Below, one piece after another: positions 1 to 5,735 of a DNA stretch of 19,026 nucleotides. This stretch comes from Candidatus Omnitrophota bacterium (GTDB lineage Bacteria; Omnitrophota; Gorgyraeia; Gygaellales; Profunditerraquicolaceae): the NCBI GenBank assembly GCA_028714595.1, contig JAQTMD010000005.1:4491-23516 (forward strand), written 5' to 3'. The translations under genes were made by a program, and so were the position numbers. How positions within the stretch are numbered: position 1 is the first letter of the stretch; each line of letters begins with the position of its first letter. Under the pieces are notes generated by a model that worked only from the letters and a program-made list of their open reading frames with translations, searched no databases and was not told the DNA's origin.

Positions 1-155
1 TCATCCTCCTCGGCTTTGAGATACGCCACCGGCTGACCGTGGAATCGATCACCGAGCTCAAAGTCAGGATAAACGAGCTGGAAAGCGAAGCCGAAAAACT
101 GAAAGCCGCAGTCTCTCTCAAACAGGATAAGTACGAAGAACAGAGGCCGGTGTGA
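1..155 (+). CDS. C-terminal end of a coiled-coil protein (partial)
   Basis: The reading frame is open from the left edge (first full codon at 3) to a TGA at 153-155 and gives about 50 residues. It starts with a short hydrophobic stretch (ILLGFEI) and continues as a charged helix with heptad-like spacing of Leu, Ile and Val (ESITELKVRINELESEAEKL), so it is probably the end of a small membrane-anchored coiled-coil protein. The stop overlaps the GTG start of the next gene as GTGA, which suggests translational coupling. The N-terminus lies outside the window and I do not recognise a family. Confidence 0.6.
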   Translation, partial: ILLGFEIRHRLTVESITELKVRINELESEAEKLKAAVSLKQDKYEEQRPV

Positions 156-538
156 CGAGCAATTACCCTGAACGGAACCCGGCCGCCAGACGATTACGCT
201 GGACCGACGCGCAGACCAGCTTTTACTATGCCGTGACCGCGCTGATCGCGCCGCCCCTGGCTGAAATATTTTTTTACTTTATCGGCATAGCCGCCTGCAA
301 ACCGCTGCTGCTGGCCATGACCGCGGCAATGGCCTTTTCCGGCGTCAAGGCAATACTCTTCGGCCTGGACAGTTTCCTGCGCAGCAAAGAATTCGCCAAC
401 AACCGGCGCCACGCCGTCAAGGCAGTGCTCGGCATCATCCTGGGATTATGCGCATTCTTCCTGGCCCTTACCTACGCGTACTGGATCCTGCTCTTGACTC
501 CCCGGGAGATCCAATACCGCCTCGATTCATTCCGCTAA
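152..538 (+). CDS. Small polytopic inner-membrane protein, unknown function
   Basis: This 128-residue protein starts with GTG inside the stop codon of the upstream gene. It has a polar N-terminus (about residues 1-20), then three hydrophobic segments (about 25-47, 49-71 and 89-115) separated by basic stretches such as RSKEFANNRRH, and a short charged tail. It is most likely an inner-membrane protein with three helices. There are no catalytic or ligand motifs and I recognise no family. The coupling to the coiled-coil protein suggests that the two act together. It is the last plus-strand gene before a block of minus-strand genes, and the two strands converge at the hairpin at 559-590. Confidence 0.6.
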   Translation: MTSNYPERNPAARRLRWTDAQTSFYYAVTALIAPPLAEIFFYFIGIAACKPLLLAMTAAMAFSGVKAILFGLDSFLRSKEFANNRRHAVKAVLGIILGLCAFFLALTYAYWILLLTPREIQYRLDSFR

Positions 539-550
539 ATTCCCCTTATA

Positions 551-590
551 TAAAAAACGACCGTTTCTTTTTTTTCATAAGAAAACGGCC
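551..590 (-). terminator. Intrinsic terminator between convergent genes
   Basis: On the minus strand a stem of GGCCGTTTTCTT pairs with AAGAAACGGTC, with a one-base irregularity, and is followed by GTTTTTTATA. This is a rho-independent terminator for the methyltransferase operon. On the plus strand the hairpin is followed only by a weak T-rich stretch, so termination of the plus-strand pair is less certain. Confidence 0.7.
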
Positions 591-610
591 CTGATTTATC
601 CTGATTTATT

Positions 611-1420
611 TCACAGCCATTTCCAGTACACCCGGGTTGCCCCGTTCCTGTATTTGAACGAAAGCCTGAACTTTCCGGACTTCACCGGGGTAAAAGAATA
701 CGGCCAGTTAAAACATTCTTTGGTGCCGGTCACGCGCGCGTTGCCGTGCCTGACTTCCATGCCCAACGCAATGATCCCGCCCCTGCCCCGTACCTTACAG
801 ACAAGCGAATGGTCGACCTTTCTGCGGCTGAATTTCCAGGTGCCGATCACCGAGGGGGCGCGGAACCTGAAATAGGGAAACATGTCGGTGATCAGGGCGT
901 CGTCGAGCAGGCGGGCCAGGGTGCGGTCGACAGTGGGGTCTTTCAATTGGGCGAGGCTCACTTCTTCGGCGAGGATCGCGCCGCCGTCAGGGATGACTGC
1001 TCCGGGATCGAATTTTATCCGCTCAAGGGCAAGCAGGCTCTCGTCCAGCAGCAGCCCGCCGTACAGTTCCTGAAAAAGGAAATCTATGCTGCGCCGCGGA
1101 CGGAAGCGTTCGATGCGCTCATGCACCACTTCCACGCGCGGATCGCCCTTGAATTTTTTCCGGAGGAACTGGCAGCAAAAGGCGTTCTCTTCGACGGCAA
1201 AGACCTTGCGCGCCCCGAGTTTAACCAGGAGTTCCGTGATGATGCCCAGGCCCGCTCCTGCTTCTATACCGGTCTTTCCCCGGATAAGCCCCCGGTTTTT
1301 TGCCAGCAGCCTCGTGAATGCCTGCGTGCGCCTGTGGTCCTCGTAGATGCCGATAAAAGAAAGGAAATTATCCAGTTCCCGGAGGCGTTTCTGCGATACT
1401 TCGTTGATTATCTCAAGCAT
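611..1420 (-). CDS. Class I SAM-dependent methyltransferase, PRMT-like
   Basis: This 269-residue protein has the layout of the protein arginine methyltransferase catalytic core. A YEDHRRT motif (residues 26-32) resembles the YEDxxRT start of PRMTs. The SAM-binding loop is EAGAGLG (53-59), with the acidic ribose ligand in AVEEN (75-79). Two glutamates, E118 and E127 in QELYGGLLLDES, match the PRMT double-E hairpin, including its nine-residue spacing. The C-terminal 120 residues are beta-rich like a PRMT barrel, but I see no clear THW loop, so the substrate could be something other than arginine. Its ATG lies 13 bases inside the end of the phosphatase gene and has no good ribosome-binding site, so translation is probably coupled. 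The substrate is unknown. Confidence 0.75.
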   Translation of the reverse strand: MLEIINEVSQKRLRELDNFLSFIGIYEDHRRTQAFTRLLAKNRGLIRGKTGIEAGAGLGIITELLVKLGARKVFAVEENAFCCQFLRKKFKGDPRVEVVHERIERFRPRRSIDFLFQELYGGLLLDESLLALERIKFDPGAVIPDGGAILAEEVSLAQLKDPTVDRTLARLLDDALITDMFPYFRFRAPSVIGTWKFSRRKVDHSLVCKVRGRGGIIALGMEVRHGNARVTGTKECFNWPYSFTPVKSGKFRLSFKYRNGATRVYWKWL

Positions 1421-2247
1421 ACGTCGGGCTCATTGATGACCTCAAGCATTATGGGGTGGAGTTTTTTATTGGAGGCGACGATAAAGGCCTTGTCCCTGAC
1501 TTCGGTCTTCTCTCCGTAACGGCCGGTGACTTTCCCGCCGGCCTCTTCCACGATGAGTTTACCGGCGGCATAATCCCAGGGGGACAGCTCAAATTCCCAG
1601 AACCCGGCAGCCCTGCCGCAGGCCACAAAACACAAATCCAGCGCTGCTGCCCCGAGCCTGCGCAGTCCCAGGATCCGGCGCATGAAAAACTTTTTTATCC
1701 GCTCGAGCGTCTCGATCATCTCTTTGCCGCGGTCATAGTAGAAGCCGGTGATGAGCATGGCCTCTTTGAGCGTCGAGGCTGCGTTGACGCGGATGCGTTT
1801 GCCGTTCAGGAACGCGCCTTTGCCTTTCCCGGCTGAGAAAAGCTCGTTGTGCACGACGTCAAAGACAGCGCCGCAGATGACTTCGCCTTTTCGCATCAGG
1901 GCGACTGACGAGCAGAAAATGGGGATGCCGCAGGCGAAATTATTGGTGCCGTCAAGGGGATCGATGACCCAGGTATATTCGGAGCCGGTCAACGGATACC
2001 GGTTCTCCTCTGCCAGGATATTATGGTCAGGGAAATGTTTCCTGATGAGCGCCACGCAAGCCTTTTCGGCCTCGGTGTCGGCCACGGTCAAGAGGTCATA
2101 GGAGGCGCCCTTGGTGCGTACCTTGAATTTCTTGCGGAAATACTTTTTGTGCACGCGGCCCGCAGCCCGCGCCGCCACCGTCGCCACCTTCAAATAGGGG
2201 ACGTTCCCCGGGGTGCCACACCGCTCTGTTATAACTCTTTGAGACAT
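1408..2247 (-). CDS. Inositol monophosphatase family protein
   Basis: This is a Mg2+-dependent sugar-phosphate phosphatase of the IMPase/FBPase superfamily. The metal-site motifs are intact: LAEE (residues 78-81), DPLDGTNNF (96-104) and WDYAAGKLIVEEAGG (224-238). Substrate could be inositol-1-phosphate, a nucleotide phosphate (CysQ-like) or fructose-1,6-bisphosphate; the sequence does not decide. The N-terminus is odd: codons 10-18 (CGTPGNVPY) are encoded by a dispersed palindromic repeat, whereas homology to the family starts about residue 19 (LKVATVAARAAG). The ATG at 2247 has no clear ribosome-binding site. A TTG at 2193 would remove the repeat-derived residues. A GTG at 2178 follows GAAGGTGG but would cut into the first helix. 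It sits between wrbA and the methyltransferase, apparently in one transcript. Confidence 0.85.
   Translation of the reverse strand: MSQRVITERCGTPGNVPYLKVATVAARAAGRVHKKYFRKKFKVRTKGASYDLLTVADTEAEKACVALIRKHFPDHNILAEENRYPLTGSEYTWVIDPLDGTNNFACGIPIFCSSVALMRKGEVICGAVFDVVHNELFSAGKGKGAFLNGKRIRVNAASTLKEAMLITGFYYDRGKEMIETLERIKKFFMRRILGLRRLGAAALDLCFVACGRAAGFWEFELSPWDYAAGKLIVEEAGGKVTGRYGEKTEVRDKAFIVASNKKLHPIMLEVINEPDVCLR
2196..2221 (-). repeat. REP-like repeat unit R1, inside the phosphatase ORF
   Basis: Read on the minus strand this is GTGTGGCACC, CC, then GGGGAACGTCCCCT, matching the units at 3812, 13483 and 17218. The core GGGGA-CGT-TCCCC forms a hairpin. It follows the wrbA stop codon and lies in the first codons of the annotated phosphatase ORF. 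Confidence 0.7.
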
Positions 2248-2262
2248 AGGTTGTTCGGTCCG

Positions 2263-2880
2263 TTACTCTTTCGCTGCGAGTTTCAGCGCGATTTCCGCCA
2301 CGTATTTTCCCTGGAAACGCGCGCCTGCCAGTTCGTTCTCGCTGGGCTGGCGCTCGCCTTTGCCGCCGGCAATGGTCGAGGCACCGTAGGGAGAGCCACC
2401 GGTGATCTCATCGATGCGCATCTGGCCCTGGAACGCGTAGGGCAATCCCACGACCACCATGCCGTGATGGAGCAGGTTGGTATGGAACGTCAGGATAGTG
2501 GATTCCTGGCCGCCGTGCTGGGTGGCTGAGCTGGTAAAGACGCTGCCGGGCTTGCCGACGAGCGCGCCTTTAACCCAGAGCTGGCCCGTGGCATCCAGGA
2601 ACTGGCGCATCTGGCCGACCATGTTGCCGTATCGGGTTGGCGTGCCGAAGATGATGGCGTCGGCCTGCGCGAGTTCATTCACCGTGCATACGGGGATATG
2701 CGCAAAAGACTTTTGCGCCTCAACTGCGCCCATCTTTTTAAGCACTTCGTCAGGCAGCGTTTCAGGCACGCGGCGCAGCACCGCCTCCGCGCCTTTGACC
2801 TCGCGGACTCCTGCGGCGATTGCCTCGGCCATCTTGTAGATATGCCCGTAGAGAGAATAGAATACGATGTACACCTTCAT
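2263..2880 (-). CDS. wrbA: NAD(P)H:quinone oxidoreductase WrbA
   Basis: WrbA is an FMN-dependent flavodoxin-fold enzyme that reduces quinones by two electrons and so avoids semiquinone radicals; it is cytosolic and usually tetrameric. The 205-residue length is normal for the family. Visible signatures are the N-terminal strand and phosphate loop YSLYGHIYKMAEAI (residues 8-21), the flavin-binding GTPTRYGNMVGQMRQFLD, the SSATQHGGQE loop and the late SPYGASTIAGG motif. The start is supported by GGGAGG five bases before the ATG. A strong promoter lies directly upstream and the next gene follows closely, so wrbA appears to head the operon with the phosphatase and methyltransferase. Confidence 0.95.
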   Translation of the reverse strand: MKVYIVFYSLYGHIYKMAEAIAAGVREVKGAEAVLRRVPETLPDEVLKKMGAVEAQKSFAHIPVCTVNELAQADAIIFGTPTRYGNMVGQMRQFLDATGQLWVKGALVGKPGSVFTSSATQHGGQESTILTFHTNLLHHGMVVVGLPYAFQGQMRIDEITGGSPYGASTIAGGKGERQPSENELAGARFQGKYVAEIALKLAAKE

Positions 2881-2907
2881 AGCATCCTCCCTTCGTTATT
2901 TGATTGT

Positions 2908-2936
2908 ATTGTACCGCGAAACCTTCTTGCTCTCAA
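2908..2936 (-). promoter_or_regulatory. Sigma-70-type promoter of wrbA
   Basis: On the minus strand a TTGAGA box (2936-2931) is separated by 17 bases from TACAAT (2913-2908). The predicted start of transcription lies about 20 bases before the wrbA ATG region and leaves the GGGAGG site in the leader. Confidence 0.7.
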
Positions 2937-2959
2937 GACAAAAGGGGAACTCGCACAAA

Positions 2960-2997
2960 GGGTGTCCCCTTAGGGAACGTCCCCCACGGGACAGGCC
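2960..2997 (+). repeat. REP-like repeat unit R2 (38 bp, long form)
   Basis: This unit begins GGGTGTCCCCTTAGGGAACG and is identical over 38 bases to the inverse of the unit at 4985-5022. It touches the stop codon of the beta-barrel gene at 2997. A related half-unit (GGGGAACTCGC) precedes it at 2944, which could pair with GTGTCCCC and extend the structure. Confidence 0.85.
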
Positions 2998-3809
2998 TAA
3001 AATTTGTAACAGGTTTTGAGCTGCACGAAGTCGCCTTTGGTGGTATTTTCGGTATGGATGTCGCGAAGATATGTGAGGGTGACGCTGACGGGTGCGATGC
3101 GCACATAAAGATCAAACCCCGCAGAGAGCGATTCCCGGGCAGTGCCGGGCGTCTTCGTCTTGCCGGACTTCTGGTCGCGTGACCTCATCCAGTTAACCGA
3201 GGGCCCGGCCTTGCAGGTTTTGGTGAATTGCCAGCCCAGCAGCCCCTGCACATGCAGCTCATCGCCCGGCGAAACATCAGTGCCGGGATTTTCCAGGCGG
3301 AAATAGTATTTTGCTGCCGCGTCAACGCTGAAACGGCCGATGGCCTTATACAGGAACACCGTCGGCCTGATATCGTACTGGTTCGTGCCGACGTTGACGG
3401 CCTTTGTGGAATCGTATTCACCTGAAGGGAATTTGACAAAGACCATGGGAAGGACATCTGCCCTTTTGAGGGGGAGAAAATATCCTGCTCCGACGATCGC
3501 GTCACCCCAGCCGGATGATTCCGCGTCATAGTAGCCGCTTTTCACTTTGGCAACCGGCACCAGGGCAGTGAACACGGCCTCAGGCGTGTAGTAACAGAAG
3601 CGGAATAATTCTTCTGACTTGGTATAATCGTAGTCGGACTTGCCGGTCTTTCCCCGGGCGTCAGTGGTCTTATCCGCGGAATATATTGAGGTATAGGTCA
3701 GAAAATATACCCCCTCTTTTGCCCGCGCGCCGTCATAAAAATTCACCGCCCGGCATTGCGTTGGCAGCGCCAGGACCAGCATGATGATGATCAAAAGGTT
3801 AAAATTCAC
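2997..3809 (-). CDS. Outer-membrane beta-barrel, MetA-pathway (transporter-like) family
   Basis: The 270-residue product starts with a Sec signal peptide (hydrophobic residues 4-15, likely cleavage after QCRA at about 21). The rest is a series of alternating amphipathic strands rich in Tyr, Phe and Gly (for example GWGDAIVGAGYFLP, YDIRPTVFLYKAIGRFSVDAAAKYYF), ending with a terminal Phe, as is typical of outer-membrane barrels. The pattern fits the Phenol_MetA_deg / putative transporter family. Substrate is unknown. The predicted start is a GTG whose codon precedes the pabB stop by a few bases (11-base overlap); an ATG nine codons later would leave a very short signal peptide. The overlap suggests coupling to pabB, but a metabolic link is not obvious. 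Confidence 0.65.
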   Translation of the reverse strand: MNFNLLIIIMLVLALPTQCRAVNFYDGARAKEGVYFLTYTSIYSADKTTDARGKTGKSDYDYTKSEELFRFCYYTPEAVFTALVPVAKVKSGYYDAESSGWGDAIVGAGYFLPLKRADVLPMVFVKFPSGEYDSTKAVNVGTNQYDIRPTVFLYKAIGRFSVDAAAKYYFRLENPGTDVSPGDELHVQGLLGWQFTKTCKAGPSVNWMRSRDQKSGKTKTPGTARESLSAGFDLYVRIAPVSVTLTYLRDIHTENTTKGDFVQLKTCYKF

Positions 3810-4929
3810 TGGTGTGGTACCTCGGGGAACGTCCCCTCCCTAAACGGGTGAGGAAACTCGCCTTGAGCAATCCCTCGTTCCACTCGCCTTTTGCCGTGGA
3901 ATCCCAGACAATGCCGCCGCCCACGCCCATTTCCGCTTTCCCGCCCTGGATCAAAAGCGTGCGAATAGGAACGTTGAAATACAGGCTGCGGTCCGGGGCG
4001 ATATAGCCGATGGCGCCGGTATAAATCTTGCGTTCCTCCTGCTCCAATTCCTTAATGATCTGCATCGCCCGTATCTTGGGCGCGCCGGTCACCGAGCCCG
4101 ACGGGAAAAGTGCCGCGAATAACTCATACAGCAAGATGTCCCCCCGGACTTCAGCGGTCACCGTCGAGGTCATCTGAAAAAGCGTATTGTATCCCGTCAC
4201 GGTGAAGAGCTTCGGCACCCGCACCGTATCGCCGATCCTGCCGAGGTCATTGCGCAAAAGGTCGGTGATCATCAGGTTCTCGGCCCGGTTCTTCCTGTCA
4301 TGCGCGAACCTGATGCGCGCGTACTTGTCCGAGACCGGATTGCGGCCCCGCCGCCAGGTGCCTTTCATGGGTTCGGTGACCAGGCGCATCCCGTGCTTCT
4401 TCACGAACCGCTCGGGCGAAAGGGATACTATATCGAATTCCTTTGTCCTGATATACGCCGGATACGGCACGGGCTGGCCCGCGAACAGCTCGTCGTAGAG
4501 CGCCAAAGGGTCGCCCTGAAAATCAAAGTGGAATTTTACGCAATACGTGATCTGATAAACGTCGCCCCGGGCAATGTGGCCGCGGATGGCCTTGATATGC
4601 GATGCGTATTGGCCAAAATCAGAATTCAGGCAAAAATCATCGACCCAAAACCTGCCCGGCTTTTGAGGCTGTCTCGCGCGCGCAGCCGGCCGCTCGTACA
4701 GACCCATCATCAAAAGCGGAAAATCGTATTCTTTATCCTGCCGCAGGCACTCTTCGAAACAATACCCGGCTTCGTAGGAGACAAATCCCGCTGCATACAT
4801 CCCGCGCGCAAGCGCCTGTTCTATTTCGGAAAAACAGCCGGGCAAACGCGCCGGATCACGGCAGGAAATGACCTGTGCCGGGCAACTGAAATGAAGCGGA
4901 TTGTTTTCGAAACCGATGAATACTTCCAT
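3799..4929 (-). CDS. pabB: Aminodeoxychorismate synthase component I (PabB)
   Basis: PabB converts chorismate, with ammonia from PabA, to 4-amino-4-deoxychorismate for p-aminobenzoate and folate synthesis. The chorismate-binding domain is complete: GDVYQITYC (122-130), SPERF (171-175), the catalytic-lysine motif PMKGT (187-191; Lys189 distinguishes PabB from anthranilate synthase), ENLMITDLLRNDLGRI (217-232), FPSGSVTGAPKIRAMQII (275-292) and GVGGGIVWDS (335-344). The N-terminal GFVSYEAGYCFEE resembles the PabB half of PabB-PabC fusions. The protein stops at LLKASFLTRLG plus a short tail encoded by a dispersed repeat, just where the lyase domain of such fusions starts. No pabA or pabC is in the window. 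Confidence 0.9.
   Translation of the reverse strand: MEVFIGFENNPLHFSCPAQVISCRDPARLPGCFSEIEQALARGMYAAGFVSYEAGYCFEECLRQDKEYDFPLLMMGLYERPAARARQPQKPGRFWVDDFCLNSDFGQYASHIKAIRGHIARGDVYQITYCVKFHFDFQGDPLALYDELFAGQPVPYPAYIRTKEFDIVSLSPERFVKKHGMRLVTEPMKGTWRRGRNPVSDKYARIRFAHDRKNRAENLMITDLLRNDLGRIGDTVRVPKLFTVTGYNTLFQMTSTVTAEVRGDILLYELFAALFPSGSVTGAPKIRAMQIIKELEQEERKIYTGAIGYIAPDRSLYFNVPIRTLLIQGGKAEMGVGGGIVWDSTAKGEWNEGLLKASFLTRLGRGRSPRYHTSEF
3812..3837 (+). repeat. REP-like repeat unit R3, inside the pabB 3' end
   Basis: The unit reads GTGTGGTACC, TC, GGGGAACGTCCCCT. It encodes the last residues of PabB (about GRSPRYHT) and provides the bases just upstream of the beta-barrel GTG start. Confidence 0.75.
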
Positions 4930-4984
4930 GACCTTTTATGCAGGCCTGGGTGCCCATCGCTTGACGCGAAGGGTTGAAGGTCAT

Positions 4985-5022
4985 GGCCTGTCCCGTGGGG
5001 GACGTTCCCTAAGGGGACACCC
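4985..5022 (-). repeat. REP-like repeat unit R4, downstream of the RAYT gene
   Basis: This is a 38-base perfect inverse copy of R2. It ends two bases from the stop codon of the RAYT gene at 5025. With R5 at 5709-5733 it places the transposase between inverted copies that share 25 identical bases. Confidence 0.85.
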
Positions 5023-5024
5023 CG

Positions 5025-5612
5025 CTAGATCAAAAACTCTTTGTCGATAATACCGTCGTACGGCCGGGGCTCTTCAAGGTAACGGCGGTAAAACTCTTGC
5101 CGCGCTTTGGGTGTCTTGCCGCGAGCAAGATACTCCGGGTCATCGACAGTTATTATATCATCTGGGCACCCTTTTGCATAAAAGAAATAACTGCTCCACG
5201 GATAATCTTCAAGCTTGGCCACCACCCCTGCCCGCAGCGGATTGCGCCCTATGTACCGGCCGCACTCCAGCAGGTAACTTTCTTTTTCAATGAGGAAACT
5301 CTTGTACCTGTTTTGAAAAACAAAACCAGTCGCATTATATTGTTTTCTGAAATGCGCTGCATACACTTGAAGGATCCCCTGCATGAATTTCGGAAGATCG
5401 GCGGCTTTGTGTGAACACACAAGCAAGTGCACGTGGTTGTTCATGATACAGTAATGAACGATCCCTACCTTGAATTTCTTCAAATATGCTCTGACTACTT
5501 GCAGGAAATACTTATAATCTTTTTGCTTACGGAACAGATTCTTCTTGTCATTACCCCTGGTCAAGACATGGTAGTAGGCTCCATCGAGCAATAATCGCGC
5601 TTCTCTTGGCAT
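5025..5612 (-). CDS. REP-associated tyrosine transposase (RAYT), Y1/HUH family
   Basis: This 195-residue protein belongs to the Y1_Tnp single-strand transposases. It has the N-terminal MPREARLLLDGAYYHVLTRG, typical of RAYTs, the HUH metal motif NNHVHLLV (His60 and His62), the candidate nucleophile Tyr84 in ILQVYAAHFRKQYN, and the conserved GFVFQNRYKS and YIGRNPLRAGVV blocks. RAYTs nick and join single-stranded DNA at REP palindromes and are usually single-copy residents rather than transposing insertion sequences. The start is supported by AAGGAGGG before the ATG. All key residues are present, so it may be active. Inverted REP-like copies flank it directly, which supports the RAYT reading over an IS200/IS605 element, and no second ORF of the TnpB type is present. 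Confidence 0.9.
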   Translation of the reverse strand: MPREARLLLDGAYYHVLTRGNDKKNLFRKQKDYKYFLQVVRAYLKKFKVGIVHYCIMNNHVHLLVCSHKAADLPKFMQGILQVYAAHFRKQYNATGFVFQNRYKSFLIEKESYLLECGRYIGRNPLRAGVVAKLEDYPWSSYFFYAKGCPDDIITVDDPEYLARGKTPKARQEFYRRYLEEPRPYDGIIDKEFLI

Positions 5613-5708
5613 AAAACATCCCTCCTTTCTACCCTTAACAGACGTAAGAAAGAGGGAAATCTAACGAAATTTCTATCCTATTGGGAGATAGACGGTTACG
5701 GAAGGCAA

Positions 5709-5733
5709 GGGTGTCCCCTTAGGGAACGTCCCC
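5709..5733 (+). repeat. REP-like repeat unit R5, upstream of the RAYT gene
   Basis: These 25 bases are identical to the first 25 of R2 and in inverted orientation to R4. The unit lies 96 bases upstream of the RAYT start and two bases from the phosphoketolase stop codon at 5736. Confidence 0.85.
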
Positions 5734-5735
5734 TA

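Noticed and set aside
746..1519. Long plus-strand open frame of 257 codons opposite the methyltransferase and phosphatase genes
   Set aside because: It is antisense to two genes with clear family motifs and its own product has no recognisable pattern.
5025..5612. Transposase as an IS200/IS605 insertion sequence
   Set aside because: No tnpB or classical IS ends are seen; the sequence pattern and inverted REP-like flanks fit a RAYT.
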